A stretch of DNA of 64,000 bases. It comes from Sulfurospirillum sp. UCH001. Its GTDB lineage: Bacteria > Campylobacterota > Campylobacteria > Campylobacterales > Sulfurospirillaceae. A model generated the notes under the pieces. The model did no database searches, had not been told where the DNA came from, and saw only the letters and a program-made list of their open reading frames with translations. The stretch is from assembly GCF_001548035.1 (NCBI RefSeq), contig NZ_AP014723.1, positions 310,001-374,000 on the forward strand. Direction: 5' to 3'. Below are positions 17,904-27,279 of the stretch, one piece after another. Both the position numbers and the translations under genes were made by a program. Positions within the stretch are counted from its first letter, which is position 1; every line of letters starts with the position of its first letter.

Positions 17904-18141
17904 GATTGGGGTGGTCTAAAACCATCTAATTCTTTATAGGGATTGATGGGTTTATCATAAACTTTAAGATTATCTATCACAATGGAAAATGCCATTTGCT
18001 TATCCGCAAAATAGTCTAAAAAAGAATTTCTATCTATCCCCGCATGTTGTTTACATCGTTCCCAAATATTTTCAGGCGTGTCGCTGATAATATCTGTGAC
18101 ATAGAATTCTGCAACAATTTTTTTAATAGGTGAAGATGATC
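17846..18141 (-). pseudogene. 3' remnant of an ASCH-domain protein gene
   Basis: On the minus strand, from the IS border, the frame reads SSSPIKKIVAEFYVTDII, then PENIWERCKQHAGI, SFLDYFADKQMAFSIVIDNL and finally GFRPPQSYMFL, with a TGA stop at 17846-17848. This is the C-terminal half of the ASCH-domain family (PUA-like fold, RNA-associated). The first half is missing: the codon before the SSSP segment lies at the IS3 border, and restoring the site without the IS gives a stop there. The 3' end overlaps the convergent kinase gene by about 58 bp. Confidence 0.75.
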
Positions 18142-18176
18142 TGTCAACACTTTATGATACACAGAAATAAATATGT

Positions 18177-19046
18177 CTAGGCACTCATATCGTTTTGTAA
18201 CAGTTTATTTTCAAAATCCACTGGTGACAAATAACCATTACTAGAGTGCAACCTCTGTCTATTATAAAACACTTCGATATATTCAAATATAGCTTGATTT
18301 GCTTGGCTCCTTGTTTCAAATTTCATATGGTGCGTAAGTTCTGTTTTTAAAGAATGAAAGAAACTCTCGGCAACAGCATTATCATAACAATTTCCCTTAG
18401 CACTCATACTTTGGACGATGCCATATTCTTTAAGCATGGCTTTATGGGCATCGGAAGCATATTGACTGCCACGATCGGTATGCCAGATGACACCCTGCGG
18501 AGGATTGCGTTTTTTAAGCGCCATAAAAAGCGCATCGTTGACAAGTGTTGCACTCATATGTGCATCCATAGACCAACCAATAACTCTTCTTGAATATAAA
18601 TCAATGACGACAGCTAAATAGAGCCATCCTTCTTGTGTCGGGATATAGGTTATATCACCTACATACATTTGATTAGGAACTGAGGCATAAAAATCTTGTT
18701 GAATTCGATTAGGGGCAATAGCATAGGTATGATTGGAGTTGGTGGTAAGAACTCTAAAACGACGTTTATTGCGACAACTTAGCCCAAGTTTTTTCATAAT
18801 CCTTGCAATACGTCTACGAGAGACGATCAATCCATAGAGTTGTTCAAGTCTCTTTTTCATTCGGCGTGTGCCGTACGTTTGATAAGTGCTAAGAAAAATA
18901 TCTTGAATCATGGTGTTTAATACCATATCTTCTTGCCTCTCTATTCGAAGCCATCGATAATAACAGTTACGAGAAACCTCTAATAAATGGCACATGTGCG
19001 CAATATTGAATTCATTACGATGCTCTTTAATCCAGGCGTACTTCAA
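18177..19046 (-). CDS. IS3-family transposase OrfB (DDE integrase)
   Basis: Catalytic part of the transposase. An N-terminal HTH-like region (HMCHLLEVSRNCYYRWL) and the DDE core are seen: first Asp in YVGDITYIP, second in WHTDRGSQYAS, Glu in NAVAESFFHSLKTE. As in other IS3 elements it is probably made as an OrfAB fusion by a -1 frameshift at AAAAAAG (19076-19082), which joins OrfA to a KKGSGVLRERSSLKYAW segment. It looks intact. Confidence 0.95.
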   Translation of the reverse strand: MKYAWIKEHRNEFNIAHMCHLLEVSRNCYYRWLRIERQEDMVLNTMIQDIFLSTYQTYGTRRMKKRLEQLYGLIVSRRRIARIMKKLGLSCRNKRRFRVLTTNSNHTYAIAPNRIQQDFYASVPNQMYVGDITYIPTQEGWLYLAVVIDLYSRRVIGWSMDAHMSATLVNDALFMALKKRNPPQGVIWHTDRGSQYASDAHKAMLKEYGIVQSMSAKGNCYDNAVAESFFHSLKTELTHHMKFETRSQANQAIFEYIEVFYNRQRLHSSNGYLSPVDFENKLLQNDMSA

Positions 19047-19357
19047 TGAGCTTCTTTCGCGAAGAACGCCGCTGCCTTTTTTAAAATATCTCTCTCTATC
19101 TTCAACTTTGAGTTCTCTTTACGCAGTCGTCGATTCTCCTCTTCAAGACTTTCTTTGGGTGAACTATTGGTAGTTCGGTTCGGTAATTCAGAAATTAAGT
19201 GATGCTTTTTCCTATAGTCTCGTAGCCACGCATACAGTGTTTTATCACTCATCCCTAAATCTTGTGCTATTTGATAGGCTGATTTTTCACTATTGAGGGC
19301 TAATTGTATTGTTGAGTTTTTAAACTCTTGAGTATATTTCTGAGCTTTGTTGACCAT
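19043..19357 (-). CDS. IS3-family OrfA (HTH/leucine-zipper DNA-binding subunit)
   Basis: A 104-residue protein with the HTH pattern of IS3/IS911 OrfA (KYTQEFKNSTIQLALNSEKSAYQIAQDLGMSDKTLYAWLRDYRKK) and a leucine-zipper-like helix (EENRRLRKENSKLKIERDILKKA). It recognises the IS ends. The slippery A6G lies in its last codons. Confidence 0.95.
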   Translation of the reverse strand: MVNKAQKYTQEFKNSTIQLALNSEKSAYQIAQDLGMSDKTLYAWLRDYRKKHHLISELPNRTTNSSPKESLEEENRRLRKENSKLKIERDILKKAAAFFAKEAH

Positions 19358-19543
19358 ATTATCAATCCTTCCTTATTATGTAGAAATCTTATCATTTCTG
19401 TGTCCTAATAAGTGTAGCCAGATCACCATACAATAGGGAATAGAAAATGTTACTGTTATAACTGTCAAGATCATTTTCAACAAATTCTTGATAAAGATAT
19501 TTTTGAGTCGAAACAAAGAGCATATACGAATAGCGACTATACG

Positions 19544-20290
19544 ATGGCATCACCAAAGACAAAACTTGCGATTGCTGCTATTCTCAGAAGTGGACAAGAT
19601 GAGCATGATATTACATTAATTCGACCAAATTTTTTGCATATTAAAACAAAACTTTCACCTACAAGCAGTATGTCAAAAGAATTGATTTCATATTTGTATG
19701 ATAAACAATGGATTTACTTTGATGATGAGAATAAAGAGTCATGTTTTGGGATCGAAAGAGATAAAATCATCAGTTTTAGAACATTTGAAACACAATTTAG
19801 ACTAAATGTTACCGATGAATTTACTCTGTTTTCCGAGTTGAATTCCCCTGATTTTAGTGATTTTGATTTTTCTGATATGCTAATGTTATGGAAAAATATT
19901 GCTACAGAAGAATGCCTTGAATACCTTGAGTATAATCTAGCGGAGTATAACTTGATAGAAAATACAGGCCCGAAGACAATAACTGTTATTCAAGAAGGTT
20001 TGAATCATTTTTCTATTTCACAAACATTTATGTTTATTTGGGGAGCAGTCAAAGATGCTGCAGCTTATTATCAAAAAGATCGTGTAACAAAGAAACATGC
20101 GGTTAATTCAATTCCTGGGAGCATCCAAAAAAGACTAGATAAAGCACTTGTTGAAGGCAAAGAGGTCAAAGGATTTCGTCGTAACTACAATCTACCGCAA
20201 AGTATATATGCTGATCTGATTTTTAATAAGGTTTTAAAGCTTGGAGATAGAGCGTTTGACATAAAAATTGATGTTGAGTCACTTCCATAA
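19544..20290 (+). CDS. unknown protein, probably N-terminally truncated, Cys-rich start
   Basis: I do not recognise the family. From the ATG it has 248 residues, but the frame is open upstream right to the IS border at 19421 and reads GNRKCYCYNCQDHFQQI, a zinc-finger-like cluster, so the real protein began further upstream and has lost its start. The body has acidic stretches (NSPDFSDFDFSDMLMLW) and ends with a basic helical region (IPGSIQKRLDKALVEGKEVKGFRRNYNLPQSIYADL). The pre-IS sequence contains no ATG, GTG or TTG in frame before a stop, so truncation may predate the IS. It converges on the phosphoesterase gene. Confidence 0.6.
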   Translation: MASPKTKLAIAAILRSGQDEHDITLIRPNFLHIKTKLSPTSSMSKELISYLYDKQWIYFDDENKESCFGIERDKIISFRTFETQFRLNVTDEFTLFSELNSPDFSDFDFSDMLMLWKNIATEECLEYLEYNLAEYNLIENTGPKTITVIQEGLNHFSISQTFMFIWGAVKDAAAYYQKDRVTKKHAVNSIPGSIQKRLDKALVEGKEVKGFRRNYNLPQSIYADLIFNKVLKLGDRAFDIKIDVESLP

Positions 20291-20336
20291 AACTTTCATT
20301 GATGGAATAATTTTCTAATTAATAATTTAAAGCTAT

Positions 20337-20951
20337 TTACGAGAGCTTTAAAGGCATAAACTGTGTGTGTTCTACACCAACATTCACACAACGTTTATCT
20401 TCGTTGATTTTGGAGTGAATATGCCCATGATAGTTTAAATCACAGTGGCCCCAATCAAATAGAGTTTCTAAAACTGCTTTTCTCTCATTCTCAATCTCTT
20501 TGGCATACACATCATGATAAAAGCAGGGGTAATGGGAAAATAAAATACGTTTACCTTGAAAGTCCTGAATCCAACAGATACAAGAATCTAAAAGTTCTTG
20601 AGAGAAAGTATCGTGTAAGCGTTGCTCAATCATCTGCTTTTCTTCCAAAGGGATATCAAGCACAATGGAATCAATCACTCTAGTAAACCCATGTTCTTTT
20701 AAAAACGCTGTGCTTTTTTTAAAATCATGATTGCCTTTTAAGAGGGTAATTTTTCCTTTAAGCACTTTAGCATAATCCCAGCCTTTGGACTTAAACGCAA
20801 AATCACCTAAATGCCAGACTTCATCTTCTTTATTGACAACACTGTTCCATAAATCAATCATCATTTCATCATCAATACTTTCACGTAAGGGTTCATAAAG
20901 TTTAATATTATCATGACCAAAGTGGGTATCAGCAATAATGAATAATGACAC
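20337..20951 (-). CDS. calcineurin-like metallophosphoesterase
   Basis: A 204-residue two-metal phosphoesterase. Metal ligands are visible in order: ADTHFGH near residue 8, GDFAF near 50, GNHD near 74, FSHYP near 140 and HGHIHS near 178. Small proteins of this type hydrolyse phosphodiesters or nucleotides in the cytoplasm; the substrate is unknown. It is cargo of the gpx insertion and single, with its own upstream gap. Confidence 0.88.
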   Translation of the reverse strand: MSLFIIADTHFGHDNIKLYEPLRESIDDEMMIDLWNSVVNKEDEVWHLGDFAFKSKGWDYAKVLKGKITLLKGNHDFKKSTAFLKEHGFTRVIDSIVLDIPLEEKQMIEQRLHDTFSQELLDSCICWIQDFQGKRILFSHYPCFYHDVYAKEIENERKAVLETLFDWGHCDLNYHGHIHSKINEDKRCVNVGVEHTQFMPLKLS

Positions 20952-21170
20952 AAAATAACCTTTAGAATAGACGAAATGAATTATCAGTTATTGTAACGAG
21001 GATATGATGAGGGCAATATTAACCTTAAATTTGTGATAGTTATATATTTCGTGTAATTGGAGTGCTTGTGAAATATCAAATCAAAAGTTTTTACACAATA
21101 ATCTAAAATTATTTTATTATTAAGTATGACTCATGATTTATATCAATTTTTTTTAGTGAAGATGATGGTA

Positions 21171-21218
21171 TTATAAATATTAATATTATTATAAAACTAA
21201 TATTGTTAATATTTATAA
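21171..21218. repeat. AT-only inverted repeat in the 324-bp gap before the MCP gene
   Basis: TTATAAATATTAA (21171-21183) pairs with TTAATATTTATAA (21206-21218), and inner TATTA/TAATA segments pair too, giving a long AT hairpin. The gap 20952-21275 otherwise holds only AT-rich sequence and a GGAGG at 21236-21240 with no start codon at a suitable distance. It could be a regulator site or simply low-complexity DNA. Confidence 0.4.
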
Positions 21219-21275
21219 GCAAATGCCTAACCTTAGGAGGCTTTGTATTTATATATAGTATAAAAGGAGTCATTG

Positions 21276-22883
21276 GTGACTATTTCAAAACAACTTATGG
21301 TTATGTTAGCCATAGCAATTATCGGAACCTTTACTATTTTTGGTATCAGTATGAATAAAATAGATCAAGTCTATGAAGAAACTAATTATGTGACTATAAA
21401 TTCACTACCAAGCGTTCTATCTCTTAATGATGTAACAGTATTTGCTTTGAGATTAAGGCTGGTTATGTGGGAACATATAACCCAGGATGATAAAGAGGCA
21501 AATGGAAAATCTAGAGAAGGAATTATCGCATCTCTTGGAGACATAGAAAAAGAGTTTAAAAAATATGAAAGCATGATCAGTGATGATAAAGATAAAGCAC
21601 TTTTAGTAAAAGATATTGAGGCATTCAATGCATTTAAAAAACTCGTAGATGATCTTTTAAAGCTCTCTGAATCAGGACAAAAAGTTGAAGCAACTGTTGC
21701 TTTCAACAAAGCACGTCCTATACTTAAAACATTGACATCGGCACTTGATGATCATATGCAATACAATGTAGAACTTGCTCATAAGATGTCAACACATGCT
21801 GCTGGAGTTGAGAAAAATGCTAGTATGGTGATGACCATTCTTTCAATCTCTATTATTAGTTCAATAATTTTTATTAGCATTCTTATTCGAAATAATATTA
21901 TGCAAGGTGTACATTTGATTCGAGATAGTATCACTAATTTTGTACGTACAAAAGAATTAAATTTTCGTATTAGCTATAAAAAGAATAATGAGATTAAAGA
22001 GATTGTTGATAGTTTTAACAATCTTGTTGTGACGTTAGAACATACTATTATAGATGCTAAAAATTCTTCGAATGAAAATGCTTCAGTTTCACATGAACTT
22101 AGTACAACCAGTATGCAAATAGGGCGAAATGCAGAACAAAGCTCTGCAATTGTAGAAAATACAATACAAGAAATCAATACTATTAAAACTTTCGTACAAG
22201 AGACAGCAGCTCTTTCTGAAACTATGAAACAAAGTATTACTGACGCAGGAAATAGACTTGATAACGCGAAAAATGAAGTAATTACACTTCGTGGAGAAAT
22301 GGATCAAGCAAGCCAAGCAGAGACAGCACTTGCTCAAAAACTTGAACAAATGAGTCATGATGCAGAACAAGTTAAACAAGTTTTGACAGTTATATCAGAC
22401 ATTGCAGATCAAACCAACTTATTGGCACTTAATGCTGCTATCGAAGCGGCACGTGCAGGAGAACATGGACGTGGTTTTGCAGTTGTTGCAGATGAAGTAA
22501 GACAACTTGCTGAGCGTACCCAAAAAAGCCTCACAGAGATTAATGCAACCATTAATATTATTGTTCAATCGATTATGGATTCATCTGAGCAGATGGGTAG
22601 AAACGCTAAGAACATTCAAAGACTATCAGATGTATCTAACGGAGTTGAAACAACTATATTAGGAACAACACAGGTAATGACGGCAAGTGTCACGTCTGTC
22701 ACAACCAGTGCCCAAAATTCACGTAAAATTTCACAAGACACTGATAAAATTGTTGACATGGTCTCTAATATCAACACCCTCACTTCTCAAAATGCCAGAA
22801 GCGTTGAAGAAATTGCAGCTGCAGCAGATCATCTCTCTCGTTTAGCTGAAAACCTTAATAATAAACTTAATGAATTTAAATAA
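21276..22883 (+). CDS. methyl-accepting chemotaxis protein with four-helix-bundle sensor
   Basis: Transmembrane receptor: TM1 at residues 8-25, a periplasmic helical-bundle sensor of about 150 residues, TM2 near 185-205, a HAMP region and a cytoplasmic signalling domain with the highly conserved hairpin tip [36 protein letters not shown]. It should signal through CheA/CheW to the flagellar motor. I choose GTG at 21276, which is 6 bp after AAGGAG; a TTG one codon earlier is also possible. A terminator follows. Confidence 0.93.
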   Translation: MTISKQLMVMLAIAIIGTFTIFGISMNKIDQVYEETNYVTINSLPSVLSLNDVTVFALRLRLVMWEHITQDDKEANGKSREGIIASLGDIEKEFKKYESMISDDKDKALLVKDIEAFNAFKKLVDDLLKLSESGQKVEATVAFNKARPILKTLTSALDDHMQYNVELAHKMSTHAAGVEKNASMVMTILSISIISSIIFISILIRNNIMQGVHLIRDSITNFVRTKELNFRISYKKNNEIKEIVDSFNNLVVTLEHTIIDAKNSSNENASVSHELSTTSMQIGRNAEQSSAIVENTIQEINTIKTFVQETAALSETMKQSITDAGNRLDNAKNEVITLRGEMDQASQAETALAQKLEQMSHDAEQVKQVLTVISDIADQTNLLALNAAIEAARAGEHGRGFAVVADEVRQLAERTQKSLTEINATINIIVQSIMDSSEQMGRNAKNIQRLSDVSNGVETTILGTTQVMTASVTSVTTSAQNSRKISQDTDKIVDMVSNINTLTSQNARSVEEIAAAADHLSRLAENLNNKLNEFK

Positions 22884-22897
22884 ATAGTTTTTGATAG

Positions 22898-22935
22898 TAC
22901 AGTAGAATATGGTGCTTTCTACTGTATCTTTTTTT
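22898..22935 (+). terminator. rho-independent terminator after the MCP gene
   Basis: A 10-bp stem TACAGTAGAA/TTCTACTGTA with a 9-base loop is followed by a run of seven T. Confidence 0.85.
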
Positions 22936-23001
22936 AAGTAATGAAAGATATTTTATTAAATTATTCTATTTGATTATATACCATCATAGAAAGGGTTTTG
23001 T

Positions 23002-23514
23002 ATGCAAATACCTATATCTACCAATAAAGAACACAGTGTAAGTGCTGATGCATTTTTGGTTTCTAAAACCGATATCCATGGCAAGATCACTTACTGCAAT
23101 GAACCTTTTATGAAAATCGTAGGAGCGAGTGAGCAAGAGCTTCTTGGAAAACCGCATAACATCATTAGACATCCTGATATGCCACGCATCGTTTTTAAAC
23201 TCTTATGGGATAAAGTCAAAAACAAAGAAGAAATCTTTGCTTATGTTAAAAATCTGAGTTTTGATGGAGGTCATTATTGGGTTTATGCTAATGTCACTGC
23301 ATCAACGGACCCATCCGGAAAAATCATTGGCTATTACTCTGTCAGACGTAAAGCAAATCCAAAAGCATTGGAAATTATCCAACCTCTTTATGCAAAACTT
23401 TTGGAACTTGAAAAAACAGGTGGGATGGAAGCTTCACAAGCTTATCTTACTGATGTATTAAATCAAAAAGGAGTCAGTTATGAAGAACTATCTAACACAT
23501 TACAGCGATTATAA
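23002..23514 (+). CDS. PAS-domain energy-taxis sensor (CetB/Aer-N-like)
   Basis: A soluble 170-residue PAS protein: [38 protein letters not shown] and [28 protein letters not shown] are the Aer/CetB-type PAS hallmarks (FAD-binding in Aer). The gene overlaps the next receptor gene by 35 bp, the arrangement of a split Aer: in Campylobacter, CetB (PAS) works with the membrane transducer CetA. It therefore likely senses redox state for the neighbouring receptor. Confidence 0.85.
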   Translation: MQIPISTNKEHSVSADAFLVSKTDIHGKITYCNEPFMKIVGASEQELLGKPHNIIRHPDMPRIVFKLLWDKVKNKEEIFAYVKNLSFDGGHYWVYANVTASTDPSGKIIGYYSVRRKANPKALEIIQPLYAKLLELEKTGGMEASQAYLTDVLNQKGVSYEELSNTLQRL

Positions 23515-24943
23515 AACTATTTTCCTTGTACTTCTCCTTTGTGTTGCTGTCAGTAATTATTTTATAGGTTATACGGAGAGTATGACTACATCAGGACTTC
23601 TCTTAGGAGTTGGAATAGGTTCATTTTTTGGTAGTAGAAAGACTATGGTGTGTGATACAGAGTTGTATGAAAAAACACTCAGTGTCATTCGCGATGCAGC
23701 ACATGGAAATTTAGAGCCTCGTGTCGTCAATATTGATCCCAATAAACCAATGGGCAAAATAGCTTTAGAAATTAATGACCTGCTTGATCAGATGGAAGCT
23801 CTTATGAGAGAGACGAAAACATCTATAGAATCTGCAAGTCAAGGTAAAACATATCGTAATATCTTTAATGAAGGTTTTCGTGGGCTCTTTGCTGTCAATG
23901 CACGTTATATTTCAGAAGGCGTTAAAGGAATATTGGATGGACAAAAAGGAAAAGCAAAAGGAGAACTTTCTTCTGCATTTTCTGACCTTGGCAATGGTAA
24001 CAATGGTATTAAAATGGTGCAACAAGATCTTAGCCAAAGTATTGATGAAATGGCACATATTAAACAAGTTTCTCAACAAACAGCACAAAAATCAGATGAG
24101 AGTTTGGAAACTGTTATAGCCCTTTCTTCAGGTATTCAAGAGCTCTTAGAACTTCTTAACAGCACCAATGAAGCGATCACATCTCTTAGTGAGCGTACAT
24201 CTGAAATTTCCTCTGTGGTCAATTTGATTAAAGATATTGCCGATCAAACCAATTTATTGGCACTTAATGCTGCCATTGAAGCTGCGCGCGCAGGTGAGCA
24301 TGGACGTGGATTTGCGGTTGTTGCAGATGAAGTTAGAAAATTAGCCGAACGTACGCAAAAAGCGACACAAGAAATTGCTATGACCATTCAAACACTACAA
24401 CAAGAAACCAATGATATTCATTCTAACTCGGATCGTATTAGCGTGATTGCAAATACCAGTGGGGAAAATGTCGTCCATTTTGAAGATGCACTTCGTGCGT
24501 TTAACAAAGATGCAAATGAAACAGCTAAGATATCGAACAAACTTGAAAATAAGACATTTGTAACTTTAGCAAAAATCGATCACATTGTATTTAAAACCAA
24601 TGCATATTCAGCAATCCTCAATGAAAAAGAGGATGCAATTTTTTCTGATCATACAACATGTCGTTTAGGAAAATGGTATCAAGATCCTGCTGTTAAAGAG
24701 CGTTTTGGACACACTCAAGCCTATACACAAATGGCTAAGCCACATCACGATGTACATCATTATGTACTCACAAATATGAGTGAACTAAAACAAGGACAGA
24801 TTGTTGGTAAATTGGCATTATTTGTAGATAATTTCAAAAAAATGGAAGAATCGAGTTCTACTCTCTTTAATTTACTTGATAAAATGGTAGTTGAGAGTGA
24901 AAATACAAAGAATTCATCTGTTGCCAAGGCTAAAAGTCTTTGA
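23480..24943 (+). CDS. methyl-accepting transducer with C-terminal CZB domain (CetA-like)
   Basis: The N-terminus has a short transmembrane hairpin (residues 12-52) with almost no periplasmic part, as in CetA/Aer. A HAMP-like stretch and the signalling domain with [36 protein letters not shown] follow. The last 130 residues form a CZB zinc-binding domain: His in KIDHIVFK, then [18 protein letters not shown] and [13 protein letters not shown] domains respond to zinc or hypochlorous acid. The start overlaps the PAS gene, so the two are made together and may form one receptor. Confidence 0.9.
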   Translation: MKNYLTHYSDYKTIFLVLLLCVAVSNYFIGYTESMTTSGLLLGVGIGSFFGSRKTMVCDTELYEKTLSVIRDAAHGNLEPRVVNIDPNKPMGKIALEINDLLDQMEALMRETKTSIESASQGKTYRNIFNEGFRGLFAVNARYISEGVKGILDGQKGKAKGELSSAFSDLGNGNNGIKMVQQDLSQSIDEMAHIKQVSQQTAQKSDESLETVIALSSGIQELLELLNSTNEAITSLSERTSEISSVVNLIKDIADQTNLLALNAAIEAARAGEHGRGFAVVADEVRKLAERTQKATQEIAMTIQTLQQETNDIHSNSDRISVIANTSGENVVHFEDALRAFNKDANETAKISNKLENKTFVTLAKIDHIVFKTNAYSAILNEKEDAIFSDHTTCRLGKWYQDPAVKERFGHTQAYTQMAKPHHDVHHYVLTNMSELKQGQIVGKLALFVDNFKKMEESSSTLFNLLDKMVVESENTKNSSVAKAKSL

Positions 24944-25004
24944 TAAAGCGTAAAAGTTACGATAGACTTATCTTTATGTAAATTGATGTAGAAAAGAGGC
25001 TGTT

Positions 25005-27275
25005 TTGGGACGCTTTTGGCATTCTAGTATATTACCATGGTTAGTAATTATTGTAGGTCTTCTTTTATCTACAATAACTGCTTGGAAAAGTAATCAATGG
25101 ATCACAGAGACTGAACAAATCCGTTTCGAAAATGCATCGATGCATATTCAAAGCTTAATTAAAAAAGAATTGAGCATATCTATTCAATTAATTTCAAGTA
25201 CCGCAGCCTTTATCAAATCATCTGCAGATGTGACACGTGAAGAGTGGCAACAATTTGCTACTGCTGCTAATCTTAATCAAGAACTGTTGGGATTTAGAGC
25301 TATTGGTTATGCTCCACTTGTCAGAGATACTGAACGAACAGCGCATGAAAATAATATTCGTAAGGATGGATTTTCTGATTACACCGTCACACAAAAAGAG
25401 ATCTTATCTCAAAATATGTTTCCTGTTACTTATCTTGAACCTCTAACCGAACTTAATAAAAAAGCATTTGGCTTTGATTTGGCGTCCGAAGAGATACGTA
25501 GAAATGCAATTTATGATGCATTTTCACGTGCAAAACCAACACTATCACATAAAGTTGAATTAGTTACTGATGAAAGTAATGGATTTTTTATTTTTTCCCC
25601 TATATATCAATCCATTGAAATACCAAGCACAATAGAAGATCGTCTTAAAAATGCAAAAGGTATTGTGTATCTTCTTCTTGATACTAAAAAGCTCTTTCAA
25701 GGAATCTTAGACTCTAACTATATCAAAGTGGACTTTGAGATTTATGATGGAAACACACCTCTACTTGAAAATAAGTTGTATGATTCTGCTTCTCACATAC
25801 ATAATTCTCGTTTGAGCTCTTATCAGTTACTTGATATGTATGGGAAGCCTTGGCTTATACATTTTAAAGCCATTGAAGTCTTAGATATTGGCTTAAATCG
25901 TTATATTCCATTCATTCAATTGTGTGTAGGTGTAATATTTTCTATGATTTTGGGTGCATGGATTTATGCATTACAACATACACGACAGAAAGCTTATCGT
26001 CTTGCTGAAGAAAAAACAAAACAACTTTCTCAATCTGAAACAGCAATCCGCTCTATTTTTCAAACCATGCAAGAAGGTATTGTTGTTATCAATAAAGATG
26101 GGACGATTCTCGAATGTAATCTTGCAGCGCAAGAGATGTTACAAGTTAATGCAAGTGAACTGATTGGCAGTGTAAATAGAAATCCAAAATGGAATGTTAT
26201 TCATGAAGATGGAACAGCATTTTCAATAGAAGATCGCCCTTCGTGTAAAGCACTTAGAACAGGAGAAATCCAGAGCAATATTATTATGGGAATTGAACGA
26301 AAAGATGGCTCTTTTATTTGGGTTAATACTAATGCTCAGCCTCTTTTTTCTGATGATTTTAGTGAGATAACATCAGTATTAGCTACCTTTAGTGATATTA
26401 CTGCATATCGTAAATCTAAGTTAGAGTTAGAACGCTACTTGGAAATTATTGATCACAACGTCATCATATCTAATACAGATATTAACGGAATAATTACAGA
26501 AGCAAGTGAGGCCTTCTGTAAAATTTCTGGATATTCTAAAGAAGAATTAATTGGAGAAAAACACAATATTATTAGACATATTGATATACCATCGTCATTA
26601 TATAAAAGTATGTGGAGTATTCTTAAGAAAGGTCTTCCGTGGACTGGTGAAATTAAAAACAAGCGAAAAGATGGATCTGTTTACTGGGTGGAAGCTATAA
26701 TTACCCCTCAATATGATGAGAAAAAATCACTTATAGGGTATATGGCTATTCGTCATAATATAACAGATAAAAAAAGAGCTGAAGAACTTTCTATAACAGA
26801 TCGTTTAACAGGACTGTATAACCGTCTTAAATTAGATGAACTTTTCGCTTATAATCTTCATGTCGCTAAACGCCATCATTTAACCTTTTCGATTATCCTT
26901 CTGGATATTGACAATTTTAAATTAGTCAATGATACTTACGGTCATCAAGTAGGGGATAGTTTACTACAAGAGATAGCACATATCCTAAAAACAAATGTTC
27001 GTCTTGAAGATGCTGTTGGTCGATGGGGTGGCGAAGAGTTTTTACTTTTACTCCCTAGTAGTGATTTAACATCAGCAACAATGTTAGCAGAAAAACTTCG
27101 TGGCTTAATCGAAGCAACGGTATTTTTATATGTAGGTCATTGTACAGCTAGCTTTGGTGTTTCTAGTTATCATGAAAAAGATCATGAAAAAGATATGATT
27201 GCACGTGCAGACGCAGCACTGTACCGTGCAAAAAGTAATGGCCGTAATTGGGTTGAAACAGAACTACCTTTGTAA
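25005..27275 (+). CDS. CHASE-PAS-PAS-GGDEF diguanylate cyclase
   Basis: A 756-residue sensor: TM1 at 8-28, a CHASE-type extracellular domain at about 70-270 (NQELLGFRAIGYAPLV), TM2 near 300-322, two PAS domains (about 345-465 and 470-590, the second with the same EEELIGEKHNIIRH-type helix as the Aer-like PAS nearby) and a C-terminal GGDEF domain with GRWGGEEF. RLED upstream of it is an RxxD inhibitory site. It likely makes cyclic di-GMP in response to an external signal. TTG start at 25005 behind AAGAGG. Confidence 0.88.
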   Translation: MGRFWHSSILPWLVIIVGLLLSTITAWKSNQWITETEQIRFENASMHIQSLIKKELSISIQLISSTAAFIKSSADVTREEWQQFATAANLNQELLGFRAIGYAPLVRDTERTAHENNIRKDGFSDYTVTQKEILSQNMFPVTYLEPLTELNKKAFGFDLASEEIRRNAIYDAFSRAKPTLSHKVELVTDESNGFFIFSPIYQSIEIPSTIEDRLKNAKGIVYLLLDTKKLFQGILDSNYIKVDFEIYDGNTPLLENKLYDSASHIHNSRLSSYQLLDMYGKPWLIHFKAIEVLDIGLNRYIPFIQLCVGVIFSMILGAWIYALQHTRQKAYRLAEEKTKQLSQSETAIRSIFQTMQEGIVVINKDGTILECNLAAQEMLQVNASELIGSVNRNPKWNVIHEDGTAFSIEDRPSCKALRTGEIQSNIIMGIERKDGSFIWVNTNAQPLFSDDFSEITSVLATFSDITAYRKSKLELERYLEIIDHNVIISNTDINGIITEASEAFCKISGYSKEELIGEKHNIIRHIDIPSSLYKSMWSILKKGLPWTGEIKNKRKDGSVYWVEAIITPQYDEKKSLIGYMAIRHNITDKKRAEELSITDRLTGLYNRLKLDELFAYNLHVAKRHHLTFSIILLDIDNFKLVNDTYGHQVGDSLLQEIAHILKTNVRLEDAVGRWGGEEFLLLLPSSDLTSATMLAEKLRGLIEATVFLYVGHCTASFGVSSYHEKDHEKDMIARADAALYRAKSNGRNWVETELPL

Positions 27276-27279
27276 TTAT

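Larger units (their letters stand above)
18142..19420 (-). mobile_element. IS3-family insertion sequence, copy 1 (1279 bp)
   Basis: Imperfect terminal inverted repeats run inward from TGTCAACAC at 18142 and, on the other strand, TGGCTACAC at 19420, sharing ACACAGAAAT further in. GATC flanks both ends (18138-18141 and 19421-19424), a likely 4-bp target duplication. It holds overlapping orfA and orfB with an A6G slippery heptamer. It lies at the junction between the ASCH remnant and a gene lacking its start. Confidence 0.9.
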
